A stretch of 64,000 bases of DNA from Mactromeris polynyma (GCA_032209605.1 JASFXZ010000014.1:3058912-3122911), one strand, 5' to 3'. Shown: positions 47,574 through 59,465, numbered from the stretch's first letter. Notes: a model not told the origin generated them from the letters alone. Made by a program: numbers and translations.

Positions 47574-48974
47574 ACAATTGGCCATTGAGACTTAAAATTT
47601 GGGTTTGGCATAACACTATGCTGAAAAATGTATTTTTTAATTGTTACTTTTGATGGTCATTCAAGTTTCAACTATTAACACATGTAGTCCAAAGACTCAG
47701 ACACCTCAAGATTTTGTTTGAGTAGGGGCCATTTTAAGGAGTAGGTAGGTTTTTGCCTAGGCCTTTTTCTGTCCATTTTGGGAAAAAGATCCTAGATAAA
47801 TTGGGAAATTGGCATCGTAAAATTTGCAAATTTGGGAAAACTTCAACTCCAATTTTGGGAATTTTCGTAGTTAAAAGAACAGACTTTTCATATGTAAATT
47901 TTACATTAACAAGCATTCTAATCTACATTTATGACACAAGGGACAATAATGGCCAGAGTTAATCAAAGAGCTTCAATATATACCAGGTCGCTCCAGTAGA
48001 TGATTTTTCGTAAGTGCTTCTGATTGAGATTATTTTTCTGATTGGGAGCTATAGAAAAAGGCCTGATGCCAGACAAACAATTTTTCAGATGGCCTCATTG
48101 TGAACATGGGTAACCAAGCATCAACGCAATGACAACGAAACATTCGTAATGACAACGAAACATTCGGACACTTAAGTATGATTTATTACAGATAATCACT
48201 GCATTGAATACTCTCAATTTATCATCTACACATTTGATAGTAAAATAGAACAACAATGTGTAAACAACTTGACTAGCTGAAGAACAAAGTGTTAGGGCGG
48301 TGTTAGGGCACAACTTAAACAATTACTTGTTTGCCGACCCCCTTAGGCCCTATCCACAATATAATAAGTAAATGCACAGTTTCTACTGAAATTGTATATT
48401 TGCTTTCAATGTAAAAATTCCCAATAAATCTGAAGAAAAGGTTTTAGACATAGTGCAGTTACCTGGTAACTGGAAATGTGAGGGTATGTTTTTCATAGTT
48501 TTAAGCATATACGACGGTAAGGTTGAAGAAATTCTCCAAAAATTCAGAGAAGTTACCAAAGAGATAGAACAAGTTACCTTCAGTTACCAAAGGAAAGAGT
48601 GGGTAACTAATGCATACACTTGTGCAGAGGAGCACATTTAGGGCCATATATGATAGGTTTTGGTTCAATTAAGACAAAAATAGACAAAGTGAGAGACTCG
48701 TCTTTCACAGACATTTTTTTTATATATATATAGCATTTGTTGATTAATTAATCACTACATTCTTTACTTTTATTCCAAAACTTTTGTTGAAATTTCTGGA
48801 CTTTTCCCCAAATTTCGAAGTTTTTAATGAGCAAAAGTTCCCAATTTGAAGGATACATTGTATATATTAATTTATGGGTCATCTCGTTCTCCCCAAAATA
48901 AACCCTGTCAATAATACATATACATTGGCACAACAAAGGGCCACAAAAGGGGTTATTAATTGTATCATTGAACC

Positions 48975-49107
48975 AGATAGTAACCAGAATTGTATGCATG
49001 TTTGTTATGTTGTTATAAATGTCGGTAGTGAAATAGCCATACATGGCTAATCTTATTTATTGATGTAATTATCTGACAATAAATATATTTTGACTTGACT
49101 TGACTTG
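48975..49107 (+). mobile_element. LINE-like 3' end with TTGAC repeat tail, nested in another repeat
   Basis: Ends with CAATAAATATATTTTGACTT and tandem TTGAC units. It interrupts a repeat that is uninterrupted at 46.69-46.81 kb (AAAGGGGCCATTCATT then GAGAGCAGGAAAAGGC), so the insertion edges can be read by comparison. Confidence 0.6.
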
Positions 49108-49713
49108 AAAATATCAGAGAGCAGGAAAAGGCCAAAAACATGACTGAATTATTTTAAATCACAAGTTTAACGCGCAAAAATTACCAACATGAAGGGTATG
49201 GGTCATATTTCAAAAATAGCCAACATAAACTCGGGATTTATATTATAATTTAACTAACTTCTGCCAAAATTTCTAAATGTGTAACTAACAAACAAGGTTC
49301 GACTTGAAGTTCATGTTTCTTTTCGTAATTAAAAATACAACTATTGGTACAATACACAAATCTTTCACCAATACAAACAATATTGGATTTTGGATTATAT
49401 ATTTAAGCTTGTGTGGAAAATATCAGTTTTCTTCAATAACCAATGTTATTATGCTTTCAAGTCGACCAAGTACAAGGGTTAACATTTTAAACGAATAGAG
49501 GTGTCATAAACAAGATTTGGATATGTACAAATTTAAGAAATTTTATGACCAAATTAAGAACTGTATCAACTTGTTCAAGCCTTATCAAGGTTGTTTATAA
49601 GGGATTTCACATAAACAAGCTTAAATGTAAAAATAATATATATGTTGTACATGCAGTATACAGTTTTGTCAGTAAGTTCTAGTTGAACAGGCTCAAACAG
49701 AAAAGTAACCAGC

Positions 49714-49771
49714 CAGGGGGAGGGTATGGGGCCAGGGGGGAGGGTATGGGGCCAGGGGGAGGGTACGGGGG
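49714..49771 (+). repeat. G-rich 19-20-bp repeat, three copies
   Basis: Unit CAGGGGGAGGGTATGGGGC. Four G runs per two units give possible G-quadruplex formation. Confidence 0.85.
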
Positions 49772-50534
49772 ATCAAAAATGTAAGCATTACCATTGCAAA
49801 TTTGAACCAGTCCAAATGCCATTAGAACTGGCATTTCGGCAGTTGGGCGGTTCTTATTGACTGAGTATATATGAAAACTTTACTGCTTTATAATTAAATG
49901 CATACAACACAATATAACATAGTCTATTATATATATAAATAATGAATTATCAACATCATTGGCTTAATGTCATTATGTGTTGATTAATCACATGATTTTA
50001 CAAATTTATACAAACTTCCGTTTTTTGGTAAGCTTTCTTACATTTCAAAGGGTGAATAAAAAACAAGTCTATACGCAAAGAAATAAACAGACAGACTTTG
50101 TTTTCCTTTCAGTCATCGATACCATCTACATAAATCAACAAAAAAATGTATGGAATTGTTCATTAATAAAACAGCTCATTAATAAGGGATTGCTTTAACC
50201 AGCATTGATAATACTTGCTAATGAACGACAAAATTCGCCTCTAAACTTGTCCAGTTTTTGTATTTCTAGTTAATTAGAGAACATGATTTTGCCATCAGAC
50301 ATTACGTAAGCATTTTTCTAGGCAACAAATTCTATGATTAAGTTTTAATCATATTTCTGAGGTTTCACTAGATACGGAATCTCAGGGGTCACTTTGATAA
50401 GTTTTTTCTATTACAAAAGACTTAGAGAAATAATGACCCCCTCAGCCAGAATCATTGGGTCAAAATGTGGCTTTATTTTGGAAATTCCAGGGGTCAGAGG
50501 ATCAACTCAAGAGTCAAATGGAACCCCTGATGTA

Positions 50535-50612
50535 TCAATCAATCACTCAATCAATCAATCAATCAATCATGGGTTTGTTCATTTGATCTATCAATCCATC
50601 CATAAATCAATC
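50535..50612 (+). repeat. AATC microsatellite, imperfect
   Basis: CAATCAATCACTCAATCAAT and later ATCAATCCATCC. Confidence 0.85.
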
Positions 50613-51224
50613 AAGAGACTATACTGAATACTGGTACTTATCTTATTACATTTATCAGACCTATTTAATATAAGATGACATTCTTATTTGCCAAGACTCA
50701 AAACATTATTGGCTCTAAATCAAGTACTTTATTACAATAATTGAATGAATAGGGTCCAAAACAATATACATCAACACAGATCAGTACAGTTTAGGAATAC
50801 ACATAGTTTGGAAGTCCAGCATTAAGTATATAGAATGTGAAACACTGCTATGTGTTCACACTTCAAGATCATTTTATCATAATTTACAAGTTGATTTACC
50901 ATTGCAATTCAAACCTCCCCACGTTTTAAGTACAGGTTCTTACATTCAAGTACATGAGAATATTACAGTACTTAAAATGTCACATATGATAAGTGTCAAA
51001 AAAATAATGGAATAAATCTTTTAAATTGTTACATAATACAATGTTTGTTTGTTTACGTGCTTCTCAAAATATCATAATTTATGCATTAAATGGATTGATT
51101 AACCAGGTAAAGGCAACATGTTCACTGCATGAATTGATCTATTGGTATTTCAGGTGAGAAAAAGTATTAAGTAAAGGGGACTGCACCATAATGTTTTTAT
51201 TTTAGTGGGTATAACGCCTTTTTC

Positions 51225-51465
51225 AATATTTTTTCATTTATGCATACAATCATGTAGGTCAAACAACCTAAACAGTTTTGCTGGAATTAATTATTAAGCA
51301 GTACTAACTCTTGAACTGTAAACAGCTGACAACTTCACCGCATCAATCAGATGTAGAGGACAATAGTAAAATGTCATGGAAAGTCATGACCTGCCCCGAC
51401 GGGGAATTGTACCTTGACCTCGCGTGCGACTGCTCAGTGATCTACCTGACTGAGTGTGTCCAACA
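51225..51465 (-). mobile_element. SINE-like copy, degraded
   Basis: Contains the family signatures GCTGGAATTAATTATTAAGC, CAGCTGACAACTTCACCGCA and GTCATGACCTGCCCCGACGG. The tRNA-like end is weak. Confidence 0.68.
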
Positions 51466-51806
51466 ATCCCAAACATTTATGACATTTTCAACTGACAATT
51501 TGTGTGAAACTAAAGTGACAATGTTCGTTCGTTATTTTTGTTTATAAGGTCATCAGTCACCATGTACATGTAGGTACTTATAGGCATTTTTGTTGACCCC
51601 GACATGTACTCTGCATGTCGTTAAATTGGTTTTGAGTCTAAAAGGGTAAATTTGTCGTCAATGTTGATAATTTATCTACAAGCTTATACCAAATATATAT
51701 GTCAATTTTGAATCCACTCAAGTGACAAGACAATAAGATTCTCATTTTATACGTCAAACTGGTCCCTTCAGAAACCAGAAATGTAATGCTAACATGTAAT
51801 ACTTAC

Positions 51807-52120
51807 GGCAGTGGTTTGAATTTATCATTTATGGAGGCTACGTAATGTTCACCATCTTTAAAGTCATCCAGACTTTTAATCTCAGAACCACCAACGGGAG
51901 TGAAAACATTCCTGATAAAGCCATTCTGACGATTTCGTTTAGTTAAAGTTTTTGTTAATTCTTCTTTCACACCGTCAAGAGTTCTAATTCTGCTTGAAAC
52001 ACAAAATTTCGAACCAGGGAAAAATTTATCCCCGTTCACATAAAACACGCATTTTGGACTGTATTTCAAATTTCGTGTTTCCGGGGGAGCATAACCCGGG
52101 GGTGAATATGATTTCGACAT
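51807..52120 (-). CDS. Alternative first coding exon 1b: second-type DCX domain
   Basis: The exon opens with MSKSYSPPGYAPPETRN, a proline-rich leader, and encodes 104 codons plus two bases. The DCX domain reads VFYVNGDKFFPG at about residues 26-37, a helix with LDGVKEELTKTL, then IRNVFTPVGGSEIKSLDDF and GEHYVASINDKFKPLP. The FKPLP end is like the close of the second DCX repeat of DCDC2 (known family feature, by eye). The donor GCC|GTAAGT is at 51806-51801, phase 2. I see no acceptor before the ATG, so a separate promoter is likely. It has the same end phase as exon 1a, so either can splice to the same downstream exons. An in-exon TACAG|T at 52058 could act as a weak acceptor and would join 1a to this domain in frame. 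Confidence 0.83.
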
Positions 52121-52266
52121 GTTTTTAAATCCAAAATAATTTCAAGTACACTAGTGAGTATTTTAAATCCTGTCAGACTCAAGTTAACCGCTTTTTACGT
52201 TTCCATGATCGCGTAAACAACTTCGGAACCTTCTACTTCCACCATGATGAATAGTGCATTATGGGA

Positions 52267-52274
52267 TTATATAG
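52267..52274 (-). promoter_or_regulatory. TATA-like box, candidate promoter of exon 1b
   Basis: Minus strand reads CTATATAA about 147 nt before the ATG of exon 1b. It lies between that ATG and the inserted 856-bp transposon. Sequence is AT-rich overall, so support is weak. Confidence 0.3.
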
Positions 52275-52304
52275 AGTGACCTTTGACACGCTTTCCCTAG
52301 TTAC

Positions 52305-53160
52305 GGACAGGTTTAAAACGCGGCCAGGCCGTAAATTGCGGCCAAAATGGAAAGGAAAAAACGGCCACCACCCTTAACTTCTTTATTCTTTAAGATATCT
52401 TAAAAATTCTTTTTGCATATTAGAGGACATCCTCGTGGCTATCCATATTACCAAATAAACATGCTTTGATTATATTAGCCTAGGCTAGGTGTGACAACTC
52501 AATCAATTAATGTTAACGCACTTCGAATGGTGCGATAATTAAATTAGTCGATAGATATGCACATTTTATTTAATCAACATCTATTATATTTAATTGGGTA
52601 TAAACTGACCAGTTGCGTTTATTGCTATTCATTTTTGTCCTGTTTTGTTTCATGCAAAGTCGTAGTGTAAATCATGATAATTTTATAAATCGAGTTATAA
52701 CAATAATGAATATATATATTTTCGTATATTTGATTAAAACGAACTTAATGGATAGTGCCGTGTTTTCTGTTCTGTTTTGTACTTACATTTGATCTGAAAA
52801 CGGGCTAACTTTTGGACAAATATTGAAAAACCTTTAATTGATACGCTTTCATTACAAAATGTTCTTACTATAGCTAGGAGGTTGTCCACTAAGATAGTAA
52901 AAGATTTCTTTTGATTTCTTAAAAAATAAAGAAGTAAAGGGGGTGGCCGCGTTTTCCATTCCACTTTTAGACAAACTTTTATAATCTTCTAATTAAAATA
53001 ATTTCAATATAAAATGTTTTTTGGATAGCCACGAGGTTGTCCTCTAATATGCAAAAATAATGTTTAAGATATCTTAAAAAATAAAGAAGTTAAGGGGGTG
53101 ACCGTGTTTTCCTTTCCATTTTGGCCGCAATTTACGGCCTGGCCGCGTTTTAAACATGGC
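52305..53160. mobile_element. 856-bp non-autonomous DNA transposon with 10-bp target duplication
   Basis: Flanked by perfect direct repeats CCCTAGTTAC at 52295-52304 and 53161-53170. Terminal inverted repeats of roughly 140-150 bp share GTTTAAAACGCGGCCAGGCC and then CCGTAAATTGCGGCCAAAAT. A third degenerate copy of the inner repeat (GAGGTTGTCC to GGGTGGCCGC) lies near 52.87-52.97 kb. No transposase is present. Long TIRs with a 9-10 bp duplication suggest a Mutator-like element, but this is not certain. It lies about 185 nt upstream of exon 1b. Confidence 0.85.
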
Positions 53161-53170
53161 CCCTAGTTAC

Positions 53171-56100
53171 CACGTGCTCGATGTAAACAAACGCTTTCTT
53201 TTTCTCTTGATAAATTAAGATATTTCTCCGGCGTGTGGATAGAAATTCCTTGCATAACATTTAATGAAAATATAAAAACAAGTATTGTCAACGTATATAC
53301 ATTGTGTTAAAGGATTTTATTTCAAGAATTAATTTCCCAGTCATATGTTAAGTGTCGACTTTATAAGCGCTTAAATAACCCGAATTCAATTATAATCACC
53401 AACGTTCAATCGATATAAGTAGATCTATAATTAATCTGACTTTACTAGCTTAAATATTTACAAACCTTCAAGAAAGTAATTAGAAGATAATGTGAGAATG
53501 TCATGTATCAAAGGAAATCAAAATATAAACAATTTGAGCACTCGAATGACTTCAGTTTGGACATGATCTAGTACTTACGTGAAACGATCGAATTCACCAT
53601 TTCAATACAGCAAAACTGCACATAAAAACAACCCCTATATTAAAAGCACCTCATTAGGGATGCAACCAAACGGACCATTTTAGGGCTCTAGCCCCCACCT
53701 AGCCTGGATTACCTGCTGGGTACCAGACTAGCTCCACACCCTTGTGAAGTAATCAATAAATCAATGTAAGATCGTGTCAGTGAAATCCAGCCATGTGCAG
53801 AGGGAATGATTCTCGTTGGAATTAACAAATGTATCATAAATGTATTCCCACATTTGTTATTTACATATAATTTCCCAAGTTGCTGAAAATCGGAAGTCTA
53901 TTATCGGTCATAATCATTGATCGGAGTGGCTGTTCTACGACATTAATGTTGTTAATTAATTCTGATAATTTTATGGAACCAGTTCAGTGTATCCATAGGA
54001 ACAGTCTGATTATTTTATATACATGTAATTGTTTCTAAATATCGACTTTTATAGAAAAAAATCACGATATTATACATAGGGCTGGTTGGTCGTGAGGCTT
54101 GATGGTGCACATTGTGTTACTATATTAGGTAGCATTTGCAATGATTGCGTACATCGTGTCTGTCTGTGATTGGTTTGCGTTGTTAATATATGTGATTATC
54201 CACTAGTATATCATAAGTTTTGCCATGCGGCGATATATGTATGTATATATGAAGAGAGAGAGAGACTTTGACCACACGTTTGGGTATAAATAGCAACAAA
54301 TAAGGGGCTTTTAAACACAAATACCAGTTGACTTGCATTGTAGTTAGTCTTAAAGTGATGTGTGCACTTCATTAACAATTTATGCAAATTTAAACATAAA
54401 TGAAACTACATATATAGAGTCACAATTGACATTGTTGAACGTCAAGAGAGACAACTTGAACTTTGGAGCTGAACATCAAGGGAGATAATCAATAAGATAA
54501 ATGTAGATAACCGTTACTTTTGTGCTGAACATCAATGGAGATAACTGAACATCAAGGGAGATAACTGAACATCAAGGGAGATAACTGATTCTTTTGAGAT
54601 AAACATCAAGGGAGACAACTGATTCTTTTATAAACATCAAGGGAAACAACTGATCCTTATGAGAAAATCTTCATGGGAGATAACCGAAACATCGCACTGA
54701 AATATCAGTATCAACGACAAGACGTGAATATGTTGTATTTGTATTTTAAGAGCTGGTATATAAATTTAAGATTATCCTTAGTTTGAATTGATTTCATCAT
54801 GATCATTATACCTTTCAAATACAATCTATTTGTCTACTATATAAAAACTAACGCGTATTCAGTGCTATGATACTAAAGCATATCATAAAGAGCAATTGTG
54901 ATTGAATATAATAAGCATCGATGATTTTATTCAACGTTACGAACGTAGAGTAAATATTATTTAAATGTGCAATGTTCACATGGTGGTGAGTTCTTTTGAT
55001 TTCTTTTAAATACAGCCATTGTGTATTGAACACAGAGCACCGGTATATGTATTCAACTTCACCAATTCACAGATCGAGGCTGTATATAGCGAATTAAAAT
55101 ATACATATTGACATTTCACAAATCTAGCATTGGTTAGAGTGTTAGGAAAATATCATGCTTGCATTTAATGTGTTTTCAAAGATCTTTATCTGTTTTAAAT
55201 GCCTCGAGTAAGATTTAAATTGTTGATGAAGGGAGCTTAGTCCATGCAGGTAGGCCCCTACATACTTGTCAAAAACTGCTAACCCGCCCGTACAATTTCA
55301 CATTGTTTCTAACACTTACTACTGGATACATCGTCTGTTTGTTTGTTGGTTGCTGTATGCTATAATATTTATGATTCACATAATGGAACCATAAAAAGGT
55401 CCACTTTACAAACCTTTTAAAATCACGTCTAACGTTTAAGATCATCTTATCGTAATGTAGTAAAGATTCCTGATTACATTGATTAAATGTTCAGGGAGTG
55501 TGTTTCTATAATGTTGTAATAACTGGTGTCCAATCTATTTGTACGTAATAATTGCTATAAAAGTTATTAAACTAGAATTGTGTTCATGGGACATGGATGA
55601 CCCCACTTTCCACATTTTGTTACACGTCAAGGGCCACAACTCTGAGGTTACTGTCCGATACGAAACTAAAACCCAAGGTGCACAACTTCTCATCCTAATT
55701 AACATGTGTGTGAGGTTTTATGACTCTATGCTAATTACTTAAGGATCAGTACAAGCCACACACTTTTCGGGACGTATGGACGGACAAGAGCATATTTTTA
55801 AACGTTTCAGTTCTACGCTAGACTTCGATAGAGACACACCTATTTCATTCAAATTGGAACGTTGGTTGATACATGATATTTTGCTTGACATGTTAAGTCG
55901 ATTGATAGTTAAGATTTTAAGGTTGATATTCAATACATGTTCATATTTTTTGTTGAAAAAAAAATTCAATCTATTACTATGTGTGGTATTTCATTAAGAA
56001 CGTAGATTCGAGAAGTACAGTTTTCCAGAGTATTTTTACATTCCACACACAAGAATGTAATTTTATCTCTGGTTTTTAACCTGACCTATCGTTTCTACGA

Positions 56101-57354
56101 TGAGTGTTTGTCATTACGCTCATTTGACTTAACAGGAAAGGATTTTATCGTTTCTGTTCTATATGTTCATATAGTCATTGCGTTTATAATGTGTCTCGAA
56201 TGACATAAGATTGAAATTAATGTTTATGTGGAATGTATAATGATATACATGGTCATGTACTTGTACATAAATAAAACTCTATCGCAAGTCTTGCCCATTG
56301 CAAAGTAGTGTTTGTATTTTGTTCGGAGTTAAGTTAGGACCTTCATTGAGGACATTAAAAGATATAAAGAAATTCGACGGAGTACCTATCAATACCACAA
56401 TGTGACCGTGTTTGAAATCTGATGTATGGTAACACTGCGACATAATATTGTCGATACGATGTATCTTAGATAAGTGGAAAGTTTATGCAATCAGACAAAA
56501 ACTCGAAGTCATCTCGTTATCTATAATCATTTCAACACGATAGAGCACATAATCTTCAATCCACGTAAGTTTAAACATAACCGTCATGTATTTTATAAGT
56601 GGTAGTCGTGCCAAGTTGAATATTATTCAAGTTGCAGTATAGCATTTTGTATCAAATGTGCTTAAAATTCAATATTACGCAATAAGTTAGCAACATAGTT
56701 TAGACTTGAACTTATGACTTCCATTAAAAACTCGTCTGGTGGTCTACCGCCAGAGCTACCCGGACTTACAGCTTCACTTATCACACTTTTTAAGATTCTT
56801 CAAACTTTAACATCCAAGAGTTGTCCGATCATTGATCGCCAAGCAAATACGCCTTCATCAAAGTCACATAGTAGGTGTCCGCGATCGCGGTTATACTCGA
56901 ACACACGACCACCTAAAACACTTGTCTAAGACTGACCGTGAAGCCCTACCCTAGCGCCTCATCTAACCGTTAGGCTTTGACCACATACATTTTAGCTCGA
57001 CACCGTGTACACCTATATTGGCTTCAGCAATAAATAATTAAAGAAAATGGGTGTTTTCCTACTTCAATTATTCATTGATCGATTATAAACCGGCTAATTT
57101 ATTGATCGATTGATTTATCATGACAATTATCTTCCTTACCAACTAGAGGTATGATCGGATAATCAGTTAAAAGCCATTTTGAATATCAATTTTACGAACA
57201 AGATAATGTTTTATAACCCGGTAAGACAGTATACTATTTGTAATTATACAATTCACGGAATAAATTATTTTAAAGAACTTGTTAATCAAATAAAGGATGA
57301 TAAAACATTTTGAAACAGTAATGAATGCAACTTTGTCGTTGTTTCGGTACAAAT
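53171..57354 (-). other. Region between exons 1a and 1b
   Basis: Intronic for 1a transcripts and upstream flank for 1b. It holds an AGGGAGATAACTGA array at 54.43-54.68 kb. The remainder is AT-rich with no convincing coding sequence on either strand. Confidence 0.6.
54430..54680 (+). repeat. Array of AACATCAAGGGAGATAACTG units
   Basis: About eight irregular units, 20-60 bp apart, sharing CATCAAGGGAGATAACTG. Confidence 0.85.
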
Positions 57355-57360
57355 ACATAC

Positions 57361-57629
57361 CCAATTCGCGTAAATGTTTTGTGCGAAGCGACATACTCGT
57401 TACCCGCCTCAATCTGATCCAAAGCTCGAACTTCTGTGCCATTTGGAGTATAAACATGCCTGTAGCGGACGCCGGTAGTGTTCGGCACCCGCTCTGTGAG
57501 GAACGAACAGAAAGAGTCAAATGCCGGCATCTGGCGATGGTTCAAGGTCAATGTTTTTCCTTTCTTGTGAGGGTCTCCATTTACATAGATGGTAATCCGT
57601 TTCCCTTGCATGACTGGCGATTGGTTCAT
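57361..57629 (-). CDS. First coding exon 1a: DCX domain
   Basis: The exon starts at an ATG and encodes 89 codons plus two bases. It contains an almost complete doublecortin domain: strand motif ITIYVNGDP at residues 11-19, a helix with FDSFCSFLTERV, then VRYRHVYTPNGTEVRALDQI and the end signature GNEYVAS. This is the standard order for a DCX ubiquitin-like fold. The donor is TTGG|GTATGT at 57360-57355, and the exon ends in phase 2. A second ATG lies six codons in. No acceptor is evident just upstream, so I take this as a true first coding exon. It is phase-compatible with both second exons, and either junction codon reads glycine. The domain resembles the first DCX repeat of DCDC2/DCX-type proteins. 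Microtubule binding is inferred from the family. Confidence 0.85.
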
Positions 57630-59335
57630 ATCCCAGGTGTTTTCAGCGAAGTCAGTAGATAAATTCCGGATTTATTTGAACCGTAAGATCCAGAATTTAA
57701 CGAAGGCACTAGCGTACAAATTTCAACCCTATGCCATTAGTATTTTTCCAAATTTAGCCAAGAAATACTGAGAACAATTTCACCCTAGCAGCAACGTCAG
57801 ATATTAAGCGCGCAATGAATGACGGGAAGGCTAATTGTTATGGACGTCGCTGTCAACAAACGCTTGGTTTCATTCGGCATTCAAGCGCCTTTCAGGGTTT
57901 TTCAAACGCAACGTTAAGTCTATTCATTTACAAATGCTTATATTTCACGTAAAGCAAATCAAAGCTTTTATTGAAAATGATAAAATGTCAGTATAATTAC
58001 ATGTATTCAAACTTTTATAAAAATTGCAGCTATACATTCTTTACTTTTTATTTACTCTATACACATTGAGCGCCGAAAGTTTAACATCCAACTGAATACA
58101 CTAAGTAAGATACAACATATGTACTTCTTAATCGTTCGAATTAACTGTCATCCGTTGTCGAATCTATCCAAAGAAAAAATTAAATGTCAACAATAGCGCA
58201 TACGCTTCTTATATTGGGGAATGTTATCCTAACGATAAAACCCCGACGACAAACGTTACTATCAATAAACCAAGATAGTTTAAAATCTTACATTAACCTG
58301 CCTACTGTAATCTTATGTATCATTAAGTTTAAAGCATTGATTACACTACCCCAGTTTTGCCTTTTCTTCTTAACAATCATTGGCGGATTCCGAAAGAGAT
58401 AGAGGCCAGCGCCCCCCCCCCCCCCCCAACCTAAAGTTTGAAAGTATTTTAAGTTATTCCGTAGAACAACTAGTTGTACGTCAGTTTTAGAAAGTCGCAT
58501 CGCCTTAATATGAAAACTATTTTGTCCGAAAATGCCGCAATAATTACAGGTAAGTGAATAGGTTAAAAACAGTTCAACATCTGAGCGTAACATGCATAAC
58601 ATACTAAGTACTGGTAAAAATCTTTACTCCACAAATGATTCAACAATGTACAATCATGGTTCAAACCGTCTGTGAGTCTGGAAGTGTTGAATGCAAAACC
58701 AGTGTTCAATACCGAACAACTTCACTGCTTTCATTTCTGTTACAGAAAGATTAACTCATAATAAATTCTGCCTGCTACGCTCGGAAATAATAATTTAGTA
58801 TAATTTGTACGAGGGACACAAAGATGTCTCCTAATATACCTCAACTGAACGTAACAACCAAGTAACACAATGTTCAACCCCTATACCTAAATTTATGGAT
58901 CCGCGCCTGATAGATAAAATTCTTTTATTTCAACGATTTATTACAATACGCTGGTGTGTATGACAGGAGTTCGGGCATTTTGCCTGTACAATATTTAGAT
59001 TAGTCAACAAACTTGCGTGAAATAGATCTACTTCTTTGTGGACGACGGTGCATTTCATATCCCCTGCGGGTTATGAACGAGATAATGTGGGAAATGAGCA
59101 TACTTTAAACATATTTATGCAGAGCGATACCTATAAATAAATATTTACTCTGGCGTGCCTCGGCGTCAAGGATTACGATAGTTTTTGTATATGAAATCTG
59201 CGAAAAAGACCGAGGAGTCCGGAACACCTCGCCTTGGGCCATATTTTGGACGGCATCTCGATACTTTTGTGCAGGAAAATGCTGACAATCTTACATTTTG
59301 CTGAACCAGTCTAGGCTTTGTTCTCCTAAACACTG

Positions 59336-59465
59336 CAAGTTCAAGAAAAGTCCAGCAACGTCCAGCTAAGTTTAGCAAAGACCAGCAAAGTTTAGCAAAG
59401 TGCAGCAAAGTCTAGCAAAATCCAGCAAAGTCTAGCAAAATCCAGCAAAGTCTAGCAAAGGCAGG
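59336..59465 (+). repeat. 10-bp array AGCAAAGTCT
   Basis: About twelve units of AGCAAARTYY. Confidence 0.9.

Larger units (their letters stand above)
34157..51800 (-). other. Very large intron between exon 1b and exon 2
   Basis: 17.6-kb intron made mostly of repeats: a SINE at 35.08 kb, hairpins at 36.02-36.27 kb, a hAT-like MITE at 36.32 kb, pogo-like MITEs, arrays at 40.8, 43.1 and 45.2 kb, a LINE-like tail at 49.0 kb and a SINE-like copy at 51.2 kb. Three short G/C-rich dispersed segments reading near GGGAATGGGGCC and GGCCCCAAA lie at about 38.51, 39.36 and 45.64 kb. I found no phase-2-compatible exon in it. Confidence 0.6.
634..57629 (-). other. DCX-domain / multi-IQ gene, whole transcription unit (14 exons found)
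   Basis: I assembled this gene from splice sites and codon phase on the minus strand. Exon order is 57629-57361 or 52120-51807 (first), 34153-34081 or 33997-33931 (second), then 29220-29126, 28694-28569, 27893-27642, 26264-26181, 24357-24311, 20683-20559, 16998-16396, 15282-15262, 8112-7930 and 7020-634. Every intron has a GT donor and AG acceptor, and every junction keeps frame, giving about 2,754 codons. DCX domains are known to bind microtubules and IQ motifs to bind calmodulin or related EF-hand proteins. I infer a calcium-responsive microtubule or axoneme-associated scaffold. Introns make up over 85% of the unit. Small exons may be missing where introns are long, for example 51.8-34.2 kb. 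No orthologue name is claimed. Confidence 0.85.

Noticed and set aside
48453..48641. 62-codon plus-strand frame
   Set aside because: Built on repeated GTTACC/GGTAAC words; no support as an exon.
56714..56929. 71-codon plus-strand frame rich in proline and serine
   Set aside because: No family match, no splice context, and upstream is AT-rich intron.
59166..59300. Minus-strand frame ending PKYGPRRGVPDSSVFFADFI
   Set aside because: It reads like a conserved peptide but I cannot place it. It could be a repeat-derived fragment; a BLASTp search would decide.
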